Positions 1 to 11,989 of a stretch of 64,000 bases of DNA are shown here, in pieces. Position 1 is the stretch's first letter. Each line of letters starts with the position of its first letter. This stretch comes from Candidatus Fukatsuia symbiotica (lineage in GTDB: Bacteria > Pseudomonadota > Gammaproteobacteria > Enterobacterales > Enterobacteriaceae). The DNA lies in contig NZ_CP021660.1 of the NCBI RefSeq assembly GCF_003122425.1, forward strand, positions 62,001 through 126,000, written 5' to 3'. The notes under the pieces were generated by a model. It saw only the letters and a program-made list of their open reading frames with translations, had not been told where the DNA came from and ran no database searches. The position numbers and the translations under genes were made by a program.

Positions 1-93
1 GGCGGTTACCAATCTAGCGACTTTTCCGGAGTTCACTTGAACGAAGCAGAACTGAACGCTCTGTTGGGCGATCTGACTGAGGATGACGAATGA
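1..93 (+). CDS. C-terminal end of an upstream nonribosomal peptide synthetase (partial)
   Basis: The reading frame is open from the first base to the TGA at 91-93. The roughly 30 residues visible contain SSDFSGVHL followed by an acidic tail. This resembles the conserved linker that follows epimerization (E) domains at the end of NRPS subunits, so the upstream protein probably ends in an E domain and hands over a D-configured residue. The stop codon overlaps the start of the next gene (ATGA), which indicates translational coupling in one operon. The identification rests on a short tail and on context, so the E-domain call is an inference. Confidence 0.65.
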   Translation, partial: GGYQSSDFSGVHLNEAELNALLGDLTEDDE

Positions 94-3000
94 ACGCGAT
101 CTCCAAACTCAATCTGCAAATCGAAAACATCTACAAGCTTACTCCATTGCAGTTAGGCGTACTGTTCCATACGATGTATGCCCCGGACGGGGCAGCCTAT
201 TTCGAACAAATCTTTTGCCGCCTCGATGGTGATGTAGACTTGCAGAGCTTGAAGCGTGCACTAGAGCTGCTAAGCCAGCGGTACGCAATCCTGCGTACGG
301 CGATCGTCACCAAGGGACAGCGCGATCCGCGGCAAGTGGTGTTCAAAAATGCACCTATCCCACTCATTGTGCGCGATTGGCGCGATAGCCCTGCCGCCAC
401 ACGGCAAGCCGCCTTAGTTAAGCTGCTGGACCGCGACCGCCTGCAAGGCTTCCGCCTGAACCGACCGCCGCTGATGCGAATCATGTTGGTTCGCTTCGGC
501 GAGTGCGAGTGGTGGCTTGTGTGGAGTTATCATCATTTGCTGCTCGATGGCTGGTCGGTGCAGCTATTGCTGCGCGACTTCTTTGAGCTGGTGGTCAATG
601 GTCATGCAGGCCCAGTACCCAATCCTTTCTCCGATTATCTTGCCTGGTTGGACAGGCAGCCGCGTGAGGACGCCCGGGCTTTCTGGAGCAATACACTTGG
701 GGATTTGACCTCCCCCACTCCCCTAGGAATTGACCGTCTGGCCGCCATAGATGCGGTCAAGGATTTCGCCGAAAGCCGGCATAGCATAACCTTGCCCGGC
801 CTTACCGAAGCAGCTGCTGCCTGCCAGGTCAGCATGGGTACCATCCTGCTGGGTGCCTGGGCCGTGCTGCTTGGGCGTTATGCGGGCCAAGATGAGGTGA
901 CATTCGGTCTTACTTTATCGGGTCGTGCGATAAAGTTGCAAGGTGTCGATAGAATGGTGGGGCTTCTTATCAATACTCTACCTCTGCGGTTGCAGCTGCC
1001 GCGTCACCGCATGCTCGCCGACTGGCTGACGGAGGTGCAGCAGGCGCAGTTCGCACTGCTGCCGTACTCTTATTGCGGACTGTCAGAAATCCATGCTTGC
1101 AGCAGTGTGGCTTCCGGTTCGCCTCTGTTTGAAAGCCTGGTAGCGATCGACAACTTTCCCCTCGGCGACCTGCAGGTCTCAGAGCAATTGCCGTTTGAGG
1201 TTTCTTCCGTTGACATGATGGAGCGCACAAATTACCCGATTTCGCTGACCATGGTGCCGAATGCCAGCGGGGTGTCATTGAAGCTGGGTTATGACCGCAG
1301 CCGGGTCAGCGACGAGTCGGCTACCGCCTTGGCAGCTAACTACGAGCACCTGCTGAGCGAGATCACGACCAAGTCCGGGTTGACCGTCGGCAAGTGGGCA
1401 GCTTGCCTGGGTTGGGCAGAGGTGCCCGCCGCGCGAGTCGATCTGCTGGAAGGCGCGGAATTTACTAGCGACCTGTGTACTCTGTTCGAGTCGTCGGTGT
1501 CGCGTCACGGCGCGAGACCGGCTGTAAGTTACGAAAGGCAGATTTTGAGCTACGTGGAGCTGGACGAGGCGGCGAACCGCCTGGCGTGGCGGCTACGCGA
1601 GCTTGGCGTTGGTGTCGGTGAGCAGGAAAGCCTGGTGGGACTGAGCGCTGAGCGGGGCCTCGGGCTGGTGGTAGGTGTGCTGGGGATCCTGAAGGCAGGC
1701 GGTACGTACGTGCCGCTGGACCCGGCCTATCCGTCGGAGCGGCTGGCGTATCTAGTGAAAGACAGCGGTGTGCAGGTGGTGGTGGGCGATACGGCGGGGT
1801 GGGCGGCGCTGGGCGAGGCAGGAGCGTTCAGGCGCGTGTGCCTCGACGAGCAGGCGCTAGAACTACGGTCAGATGCGCCACCGAGGCGGCTGCATCCGCA
1901 GCAAGCTGCGTATGTCATTTACACTTCCGGTTCAACCGGCCAGCCGAAGGGTTGCGTGGTGAGCCATGCGAACGTGGTGAGGTTGTTCGCGGCGACCCGG
2001 GACCACGGCTTCAGCACGAAAGACGTATGGACACTGTTTCACTCCTACGCTTTTGATTTCTCAGTCTGGGAGATGTGGGGCGCGCTGTTGCACGGCGGGC
2101 GGCTGGTGGTGGTGCCGTACCTGGTGAGTCGGGATCCTGAGCAGTTTGCACAGTTGCTAGAGGCCGAACGCGTCAGCGTGCTGAGTCAGACACCGGCAGC
2201 GTTCCGGCAGTTGCTGGGGTCTCCTTGGATCATGCCTACACCGATCTGCGGCTGGTGGTGTTTGGCGGCGAGGTGCTGGAGCCGGACAGCCTGAAGCCGT
2301 GGTATGCGCGGCACGGAGACCGGGTACGCCTGGTAAACATGTACGGGATTACCGAAACCACGGTGCACGTGACCGAGAAGACGTTGGCCGCCGCGGGCGT
2401 GGAGCAAGCTACAAGCGTGATCGGTGAGCCGTTGAAGGACCTGAGCCTGCAGGTGTTGGACCGCTACGGTGAGCCGGTGCCGACAGGAGTGGCAGGAGAG
2501 ATCTACGTGGGCGGTGCGGGAGTGACGCGGGGTTACCTGGGCAGGGCGGCGCTGACGGCGCAGCGCTTCGTGCCGGATCCATACGGCCCGCCTGGTGCGC
2601 GGCTGTACCGCTCGGGTGACGTGGCGCGGCAGCTGCCAGATGGCGGACTGGTCTACCTAGGCCGCGCGGATCGGCAGATAAAGCTGCGTGGCTTTCGTAT
2701 CGAACCTGGAGAGGTCGAGGCGGCTCTGCGGGCGCAGGAAGGAGTGCAGGACGCGGTGGTGATGTTGAATACGCCGGCGCAGGGCGCGCCGCGGCTGGTG
2801 GCCTATGTGACGGGAGCAGTGGAGCCGCTGGCGCTGCACGGGGGGCTGTCACAGCGGCTGCCGGGGCACATGGTGCCGGCGCTCATCATGCCGCTGGAGT
2901 GCTTCCCGCTGACAGACCACGGGAAGCTCGATTGCAAAGCACTGCCCAAGCCGGTCGGAAACAACGATCTATATGTGGAGCCGCGCACGCCCGAGCAGAA

Positions 3001-6000
3001 AGCGCTGGCGACGATCTGGCAGGAAGTGCTCGGTACCGAGCGGGTTGGTATCAATGATAACTACTTCGCCCTCGGCGGCGATTCCATTCGCAGCATTCGT
3101 ATAGTCAGCCAGGCAGAAGCAAAAGGTATCAGGCTGAGCATCGAGGATTTGTTCCAAAAGCTCACCATAGAACGCCTGACCGAAGACCTGGTCGCTCCGG
3201 TGCTGGCCAGGCGGGAGCCTGAGGCCTTCGCGTTGCTTGTAGAAGAGGATCGCTGGGCGGCGCCGGCCGACGCGGTGGACGGCTATCCGCTCAGCGAGCT
3301 ACAGGCCGGCATGCTTTTCCATGCCGGCTACGGCGACGGGCGTCAGCTTTATCATGACATCTTCAGCTACCGGCTCGAGATTGCGCTGGATCCTAAGTGT
3401 GTGCGCCAGCGCCTGCGCCAGCTGTTCGCCGCTCACCCGGTGTTACGCACCAGCTTCGCCCTATCCGGATATAGCCGGCCCGTGCAATGGGTACATGCAA
3501 AGGTAGAGCCGTCGATGGTGGTAGAAGACCTGCTCGGTCTCTGCGCCGCCGCACGGAGCACGGCGGTGGGTCGGGCGCAGGAGCGCTTGCGCGATGAGCT
3601 GTTCGATCCGGCTACGCCTCCGCTGTTACGCCTGCTGTTGCAGCGTTTGGAGGAAAACCAGTGGCAGGTATCCTTCGCCATTCACCATGTAATCCTGGAT
3701 GGCTGGAGCGTGGCCTCGTTGCTGGCGGACATGCTCCGCGTCGAGGCGCCTGTGCCAGCCCGGGATCACGTCTTCCGTAACTTCGTGGCGCTGGAGTTGC
3801 AGGCGCTGCGCAGCGAGGAGGAGCGCGTTTTCTGGCAGCGCCAATTGCAAGATATGCCGGTCACCTCGTTGACGCGCTGGCCGCTCGAAACGGTGCAGCA
3901 GGGCAGGGCGCGCTCCTGCACTCACGAGAGCCATTTTCCACCCGTGCTATACCAGGCGCTGGCCGAGCTGGCTAGGCGACAGGGCAGCACGCTGAAAAGC
4001 GTGCTATTGGCCTTGCATGCGCGTGTCCTTGCCCACTGGAGCGGTGAGCGTGAGGTGGTAACAGGTTTGGTGACCAACGGTCGGCCTGAGGAAAAGCACG
4101 GTGCTGAGGCGTTGGGGCTGTTCCTGAATACCTTGCCGATTCGCCTGGAGACGCGCCATGCGAGGTGGACGGCGTTGCTGGAAGCGGTCAGGCAGGCAGA
4201 GGGCGCGCAACTGGCGCATCGTCGCTTTCCTATGGCTGAGCTGCGGCGTCTGCACCGGAGTAGCTCCTTGTTCGAGACTACGTTCAATTTCGTCGATTTC
4301 CATGTCTACCAGGACGTGGTGAGCAAAGGTGGTGATCTGACAGCTAGGATTTTGGAGGTCTCCAGCGTGCAATCTTTTGACATTCCAATGGGCACGAGCT
4401 TTACCGTCGATCGCGATCAAGGCCTGTTACACCTGACCCTGTCTTACGATGCGGCACTGTTCCCGCCTGCCCAGGCGCAAGCCATCGCGGCTACTTATTT
4501 GCGTGCCGCTGAAGCCTTGGTGTCAGGCTCGGACGAGGCTTATGCCGGCTTGGTGCTGGCATCCACGCAGGAACTGACCGATATCGAGCTGCGCGGGCAG
4601 GGGCGTTCTGCCCGCGCGCAGCCACCGTCAGTGATACAGGCCGTACGTGCCGCCGCGTGTCGACGGCCGTGGGCTTTAGCGGTACAGAGCATAGCTGGTG
4701 ATCTGGACTACGCCACTTTGGATCGGCGTTCCAGCGAACTTGCCACGCATCTGCTTGCTGCGGGTCTGCAGCCGGACCGGCCGGTCGCGCTCCTACTAAA
4801 CCGTTCGCCGGAGATGGTCATCGCCATGCTAGCCGTGCTGAAGGCCGCCTGCCCTTACGTGCCGCTAGTCGCCGGGCTGCCAGCCCGGCGACTGACCGAG
4901 ATCTTCGAAGATGTGCGCCCGCAGGCTACACTGATCCTAAACGCGTTGCGGAGTGAGCTGCCTACGCAGGCTGAGTCCGGACGCTTGCTTATCGTGGACG
5001 CTTTGCCTGAGCTACCGCAGCCACCCCCGCTATCGGAACCACACGAAGCCACTCTGGCTTATGTGCTGTTCACTTCCGGCTCCACGGGACGTCCTAAAGG
5101 CATCAGCATTCCCGTGAAAGCGCTGGCCAACCACATGGCCTGGATGCAGCGGTGCTTTCCGTTAGCGGAAGATGATCGGGTGCTCCAAAAAACTTCAGTC
5201 GGCTTTGATGCCTCAATATGGGAGTTCTGGGCACCACTTATGGCAGGGGCGACCCTGGTACTGGCTGAGGAGAGCGTACAGCGCGACGCCAACGCCCTGT
5301 TGGAAACGATTCAGATGCGGGCAATCACGGTACTGCAATTAGTGCCGAGCGTGCTCGATATCCTACTTGAGTTGTCCGAGTTAGCCGACTGCAAATCACT
5401 GCGTCGTGTCTTCGTGGGTGGCGAGGCCCTGCAGGCATCCACCATAGGGCGCTTCGAAGCCGTGCTTGGATTGCCGCTGATCAACCTGTACGGGCCGACT
5501 GAGGCGACCATCGACAGCAGCTACGCGAGCTATCGGGGCAATGAGGGCGCAGCGGTGAGCATTGGCGAGCCCATCGATGGTGCTTCGCTGTATGTGTTCG
5601 ACGATCGCTTGCAACCAGTCGGCCTCGGCATCTACGGTGAATTGTGGATCGGTGGCATCGGCCTGGCCCGCGGCTACTGGAGACGTGCTGCAGAAACTGC
5701 AGCTAGCTTCCTCCCTGACCACATTTCGGCGCAGCCTGGTAGCCGTATGTACCGCACCGGAGACATAGTCCGCTGGCTTCCAGACGGCGGGCTGCAGTAC
5801 GCGGGGCGGCGCGATAGTCAGATCAAGCTGCGTGGCAACCGCATCGAGCTTACCGAGATTGAGGCAGCGCTGGCCCGCCAACCTGGGGTCACGCGCAGCG
5901 CTGTGCTTGCGCGCAAGGATGCCCGTGGGCAGGTACAATTGGTGGCTTACGTGCTGGGTCAGGGCGCTCCGGCGCAGAAGTTCATCCTCTCTAGCCTGAG

Positions 6001-9000
6001 CCTGTTCCTGCCGGATTACATGTTGCCGCAACGAATCGTACGAATCACAACCTGGCCACTAACCCCCAACGGCAAGACTGACTATGGGGCGCTGCCCGCA
6101 TCCGAGCCTCCGACCGACCGGGCAGAAAGCGTAGCCAGCCAGCCAGCCAACCAGCTCGAGCTGGAGTTGACTACAGTGTGGAGCAAGCTGTTGGCTAGCT
6201 CTAAGATCGGAGTAACCGACAACTTTTTTGAGCTGGGCGGCGATTCCATTCTGGCCATGCAGATTGCCGCAGAGATGCGCCGGCGAGGCTATGTCATGGT
6301 GCCGCGCCAGCTATTCGAGCAGCCGACCGTTCGCGCGCTGGCCGCCGTCCTTACTCCTCCACAAGCCACCACGACGCCGGCGCTCGAGGCGCCGATCGGC
6401 CCCTTGCCGCTATCACCCTCCCAGCGTTGGTTCTTCGACCTAGAGCTTTCCAAAAGAGCGCATTGGAACCAGGCCGTCATGCTGCGGGTGCCGTCGCAAC
6501 TGCAGCCGCACAGGCTACACAAGGCTCTATCTGCAGTGGTTGCGGTGCATGATGCCTTCCGCCTGCGCTTCTCGCCGGTTGGCGATGGTTGGGTTCAGAG
6601 ACTAGCAGTCGATGCTGGCGACTGGTACGCTAGTGTCGATTTTTCCGGACTTGCTGTCGGAGAGCGCGGAGCCGCCCTGACAGCCCTGGCCGAGCAAGCT
6701 CAGCGCAGCCTGGAACTGGGGCACGGCCCATTGCTCAAAGCGGTCCACGTCGACTATGGCCTGGGCGAAGCTGGGTTTCTGTTGTTGGTGATCCACCATC
6801 TGATCGTGGACGGTGTGTCTTGGCGCGTATTGCTCTATGACCTTAACCTGACCCTGGACGGGCATAATGTGCAGCCGCCCACAGTCGGTTTCGGCCCTTG
6901 GCTGGCCGCGCAGGCCGAGTGTGCGGTAGCGGAGCAGGTGCGGGCCTACTGGCTGAAGCAGGCCGAATATGTGGCCGTGATGGGCCGAGTGCCGCGTTCC
7001 GGTCAAGTAGCACCCGAAGGACGCTACGGACAGGCACAGACCATCGAGCAATTGTTCGATCGCGAAGCGACCCTGCGCCTGCTCGGAGAAGCGCAGATGC
7101 GCCTCAAAGCCAGGCCGGTGGAGCTCTTGCTGACTGCGGTGGCCGGCGCGTTGCGTGGCTGGGCGTACAATGGCCGGTTGGCGGTGACCATGGAAGGCCA
7201 TGGTCGTGACAATGGCTACGAATGGCAACTGGAGCGCACCGTGGGCTGGTTCACCGTGCTCTATCCGCTGGTCTGCGAATTGGAGGGTACGGCGGACGGT
7301 CCGGCGACCCTGCTTCGGATCAAGAAGGCCCTGCGGTCGGTTCCCGATGGCGGCGTAGGCTATGGCCGGCTGCGCGCACAAGGCATCCTGGGCCAGCTGC
7401 CATTGCCAGAGATTTCCTTCAACTATCTGGGCCAGTTTGAGGACGATGGCGCCGACGGCAGTTTGACCGTGGTCGCCGAGTCGGTCGGCGACAGCGAAGA
7501 TCCCGAGGGCCGGCGTCCGCATGTGTTGGATATCGTCGCTTTGATCCAAGCGGGCCAATTGCGCTTGCGCTGGGTATTCGACGACCGTGCGCCTGAGCGT
7601 GCGACCATCGCAGTGCTGGCTGCTACCGCCGCCGAGAGGCTGCGCGAATTACTCACCAGCGAGAATGTGTGTTCGGCCTGGGGCGCGGACGACTTCCCGC
7701 TGGCCGGAGTGGACACAAAAAGCTTGCCTCTAGCGCTGGGCGAACACGGCCAGCAGCTCGTCGATTTGTGGAAAACCACGCCGACACAGGAAGGCATGCT
7801 GTTCCATAGCCGCTTGGAGGGTGACACTAGTGCAGTCTATCTCGAGCAGGTGGTGGTCCAGCTGTACGGAGACATCGATGCCAATCTGCTGGCTCGTGCC
7901 TGGAATGAGGTAGCCGCCCGCCACGATGCCCTGCGCTCGGCCTTCGTCTGGGAAGGGCTAGGGCGTCCGCTACAGCGCATCTGGCGTAGTGTCGAGGTGC
8001 CTTTCGAGGAGGTGGAGCTGGATGAGGGCACCGACAACGACGTCTTGGATGCCTTCCTGGAACGTGACCGGCGCCGTGGCCTAACATTGACCATCGCGCC
8101 GCTGATGCGGATCAGCCTGCTCAGGCGCTGTCGCCGCGCCTGGCGGCTGGTGTGGACGCACCACCACGCGGTGCTGGATGGCTGGTCCATGGCTCTGGTC
8201 TTCGCCGAGCTGGCCAAGTGTTACCAAGCATTGACGCATGGCGAAACCTCCCCGATGGTCTCAGCGCCTTCGTATGGCGATTATGTCCGCTGGCTCGAAC
8301 AGATGCCTAGAGAACAAATATCTGAGCGATTCTGGAGCGACTACTTGAACGGCCTGGATACTGTAAGCCTGTTTGGCCGTGAACCTCAGAAGACCAGTAT
8401 GCACGATTGGTTGAGCATGAGCTTGCCATTATCCCAAGTCGAGCGCCTGCATACCTTGGCCGCCCGCTACCAGGTCACCCTGAATACTCTAGTGCAGAGC
8501 GCCTATGCAGTGGCATTGTCGCGTCTGAGTGGCCATCGCAAAGTGGTGTTCGGCGTGACGGTTTCAGGACGACCTTCGGAACTGATGGAAGTCGAGCGTA
8601 TGGTTGGTCTGTTCATAATTACCTTACCGATGCTGGTCGATTGCGCAGGCGATGTCAGCATTGGTGATTTGTTTGGTCGGGTGCAGGCGACACAGGGTGC
8701 GATCGAACACCATGCCTTCGTGCGGGCGGTCGACATCCAGCGCTGGTCTGGTCTGGCGGCTGACCAACCCTTATTCGACAGCGTATTGGTCTACGAAAAC
8801 TACCCAATTGATCGTAGCCTGGCAGACCTCTCGCATAACCTGGGCATCGGCACCGTGGTTGCTCGCGATCACCCACACTACGCTTTCTCGCTTTATGTGA
8901 AGCCGAGCGCGTCGGAGCTGGTGCTGGAAGCGGTGTTCGATCCGCAGCGCGTGGAGCGTAGCCGTGCCGACCTGATGCTGGGTGGCGTGCGCTACCTGCT

Positions 9001-10966
9001 GAAACAACTGGCGGACGGTATCGGACACGTAGGTGCTCTGCAGTTGGCGGAGCTGCCTCCAGCTACAGCGCTGGAGACCAGGACGGTCGATCCTGACATA
9101 CTGGCCTTGATCCGCCATATGGCTGAGACTGGGCCGGGTAGACGCGCAGTATCCGCTCCAGATAGAAATCTCAGTTACAGCGAGCTATTGACGGTGAGCC
9201 GTGCCTTCGCCGCGCAACTGCTGGATCATGGCGTGCGACCTGGCATGTGTGTCGCCATAGGCCTAGGCCGCAGCGCGGACATGCTGGTGGCCCTGCTGGG
9301 CGTGTTGTGGGCTGGCGCCCAGTACGTGCCTGTCGATCCGGCACTGCCAGCTATACGGCGGACGATGATTCTGCAGGATGCGATACCTCACCTGGTGTTG
9401 GTGGACGCGGCGACCGAACCCGCGTTTGCCGGGCATCCGTTGCTGCATTATGCAGTCGGCGATCGGGCGGTCGCGGCGCTACCCGGCGATACGCTGCCCC
9501 CACGGGCGCTGGCCTATACGATATTCACATCTGGCAGCACGGGGCGACCCAAGGGTGTGCAAATCAACCATGGAGCACTAGCGAACATCCTGATACATTT
9601 CCGTACCACTCCGGGGTTGAGCGCGGAAGATCGCCTGCTAGCGGTAACTACGTTGAGCTTCGATATCGCTGCGCTTGAACTTTTCCTACCGCTGTGCTGC
9701 GGCTCCGAGGTGGTAATCGCAAGCACCGAGGACGCCGCGAACGGCAGGGCGCTAGGGGATATAATCGCACGCCATCAGATTTCGGTGATGCAGGCGACTC
9801 CGGCGAGCTGGCGGTTACTGCTGGCGGCCGACTGGAGGCCGCCAAAGGGATTCCGGGCCTGGTGCGGCGGCGAGGCCTTACCGCTGGAGTTGACCCGTGA
9901 CCTGCTCTCCCTGGGAATCGAACTGTGGAACGTCTACGGGCCCACAGAAACCACCATCTGGTCGGCGGTATCCAAGGTGGAAGCTCCGCTCGCCATGCCG
10001 TTGCCGGTCGGTGGCCCGATCCGCGGCACTGCCCTTTACGTGCTTGATGCCGACGGTCAGCGCCTACCGGAGGGTGTTAATGGGCAACTGGCGATCGGTG
10101 GGGACGGTCTAGCTACGGGGTATCTGCGTGATCCGAGGCAGACAGCCAAGTACTTCCGCCCGGATCCCTTCAGTGGTCGTGATGGCGATCGTCTGTACCT
10201 GACTGGTGACCTGGCCCGCACGCGCCGTGACGGTAGCTTCGAAGTGGTTGGACGCTTCGATAATCAAGTCAAGCTCAATGGTTTCCGAATCGAACTTGGT
10301 GATGTCGAGGCCGCGTTGCGCACGCTGCATGGCGTGCGCAACGCGGCGGTGGTCGTTCATACCTCGGCCGGCTATGAACACTTGGTTGCCTATCTAGAGC
10401 CCACCAATGACGCCCCGGACGACTCTACATGGCGCGAGGCTCTGGTGGCCAGTCTGCCGCGTTACATGTTGCCAGCGCAGCTGATACGACTGCAGGCCTT
10501 GCCACTGACGCCTAACGGTAAGCTCGATCGTAGGACGCTGCCCAAGCCAGACCTCGCCGAACACTCAGCTGCGAAACTGGAACCAGTCGGCGCCGTTGAA
10601 ACCGCTATGTGCGCGATCTGGAGCGAGGTGTTCATGATTGAGGAGATCAGTGTCGATGACGATTTTTACGCACTGGGTGGCCACTCGCTACTGGCCACCC
10701 AGATCCACACACGTCTGGTCCGCATCTTCCGCATATCGCTACCGCTAGGCGAAGTGTTCAGGGCCACCACCCCGCGGGCGCTCGCCGCAGTGGTGGACGC
10801 ATATGCCGATCCCGCATGGGCTACGAAAATTGCCAAAGCGTATTTACACCTGCTCTCACTGTCCCCGAACAACAAAAGACACTGCGCAACAACGACGGTA
10901 TGCCACCCAAGGAAACCACTGCATGAAATGGAAAAACGCTATCGCTATCGTCACTGGCGCCGGTAG
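90..10966 (+). CDS. Three-module NRPS, C-A(Thr)-T / C-A(Gln)-T-E / C-A(Gly-like)-T, with one frameshift
   Basis: Cytoplasmic multimodular synthetase. Domains by approximate base: C 90-1430 (HHLLLDGWS, N-terminus like DCL domains that follow an E domain), A 1455-2960, T 2985-3190 (LGGDSI), C 3270-4590 (HHVILDGWS), A 4630-6110, T 6150-6350 (LGGDSI), E 6390-7690 (HHLIVDGVSW, GHGRDNG, FNYLGQF), C 7740-9080 (HHHAVLDGWS), A 9100-10540, T 10590-10790 (LGGHSL). Pocket residues read by eye against the Stachelhaus positions give D-F-W-S-V-G-M-V-H for the first A domain (Thr type), D-A-W-Q-F-G-L-I-D for the second (identical to the known Gln code) and D-I-L-Q-W-G-V-I-W for the third (nearest to Gly). 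The product segment is therefore Thr, D-Gln, probable Gly. The first A domain is split: the frame is lost at the G run 2216-2219, and restoring one G rejoins the domain in its expected order. The last residues after the third T domain are unlike an NRPS end and overlap the next gene by 44 bases, so the true stop may differ. Confidence 0.9.
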
Positions 10967-11690
10967 CGGCATCGGCCACTGCTTTGTCGAACAACTGCTG
11001 CGAGGTGGCTGCCGAGTCGCGGCAGTGGATAAAAACACCAATAGGCTGGAAATGCTCGCCAGGGAGTACACTGAGCACGGCGACGCTCTGCAGCTCCAGC
11101 CCCTGGACGTGGCCAACGAAGCCTCCGTTCGCAGCGCGTTCGCCTACCTGACCGCGCATTTGGGTGTGCCCGATATCCTGGTTAACAATGCTGGTGTACT
11201 ACGCGACGGCTTGTTAGTACAGCGTGATGATGAAGGGTATGTGCGCAAATTACCGACCGCGCAATGGCGAAGCGTAGTGGAGACAAACCTGACTGGGCCT
11301 TTCCTGCTAAGCCGAGAATTCGTCGCAAGGCGACTAGAGACGGGCATCCAGGGTGGTCTGATAGTCAATATTTCCTCGGTGACCAGCGCCGGCAATCCCG
11401 GCCAGTCTAGCTACGCAGCCTCAAAGGCAGGGCTGGACGCGCTCACTCGTACCTGGGCGCTGGAACTGGCGTTCCACGGCATTCGCGTGATCGGCATCGC
11501 ACCCGGACTTACCGATACCCCGATGGCCGCAACGCTGAGAAGCGCAGAGCGGGAGGACTTGCTCGCCCAGATTCCTCTACGGCGCATGGCCACCGTTAAA
11601 GAGATCTGGCTAGGACTACGCTTTGCTTTGGAATGTGATTACTTCAATGGTCGCGTGCTGGCCATCGATGGCGGTGCCAGCTTCAACTGA
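10923..11690 (+). CDS. Short-chain dehydrogenase/reductase (FabG-like)
   Basis: A 255-residue classical SDR that uses NAD(P)H. The N-terminal Rossmann motif TGAGSGIG, the NNAG motif, an active-site Ser (ISSVTSAG) and the catalytic YAASK are all present, so it should be active. The start ATG at 10923 is preceded by AAGGAAA and opens directly into the beta strand of the Rossmann fold; longer in-frame starts upstream would fall inside the NRPS gene. It lies between the first NRPS gene and the mbtH gene in the same direction. A plausible job is reduction of a beta-keto acyl chain or of a precursor for the peptide, but nothing in the sequence fixes the substrate. Confidence 0.88.
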   Translation: MKWKNAIAIVTGAGSGIGHCFVEQLLRGGCRVAAVDKNTNRLEMLAREYTEHGDALQLQPLDVANEASVRSAFAYLTAHLGVPDILVNNAGVLRDGLLVQRDDEGYVRKLPTAQWRSVVETNLTGPFLLSREFVARRLETGIQGGLIVNISSVTSAGNPGQSSYAASKAGLDALTRTWALELAFHGIRVIGIAPGLTDTPMAATLRSAEREDLLAQIPLRRMATVKEIWLGLRFALECDYFNGRVLAIDGGASFN

Positions 11691-11735
11691 CCGCGCCGTC
11701 ACCAACTTTTCCCCATGAACCTCAAGGAGCTTGCT

Positions 11736-11942
11736 ATGAGCGATAACACCGTACAGACTTACACCGTCGTGATCAATCATGAAGAACAGTACTCGATCTG
11801 GCCAACCTATCGCGAGATCCCTACAGGCTGGCGTGAAGTTGGCAAGCGTGGCCGCGAGCAGGAGTGCCTTGACTACATCACCGAGGTTTGGACGGATATG
11901 CGGCCGCTCAGCCTACGCAAGGCTATGGATGCCGAGGTTTGA
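11736..11942 (+). CDS. MbtH-like protein
   Basis: A 68-residue protein of the MbtH family, the small chaperones that bind and activate NRPS adenylation domains. The family hallmarks are visible: [10 protein letters not shown] near residue 15, the W-R-E-V-G segment and the C-terminal [13 protein letters not shown]. The start at 11736 is chosen because AAGGAG lies about 7 bases upstream; the in-frame ATG at 11715 would put this ribosome site inside the gene. Its place between the two NRPS genes fits a dedicated partner for their A domains. Confidence 0.95.
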   Translation: MSDNTVQTYTVVINHEEQYSIWPTYREIPTGWREVGKRGREQECLDYITEVWTDMRPLSLRKAMDAEV

Positions 11943-11989
11943 AAATGGCCACCCACAGACCTCGGTAACCGAAGCCGATGGAGGTATCG

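Noticed and set aside
6602..7558. A 318-codon minus-strand open frame inside the first NRPS gene
   Set aside because: It is antisense to the E domain with its conserved motifs; long antisense frames are expected in GC-rich coding DNA, and there is no ribosome site or family similarity.
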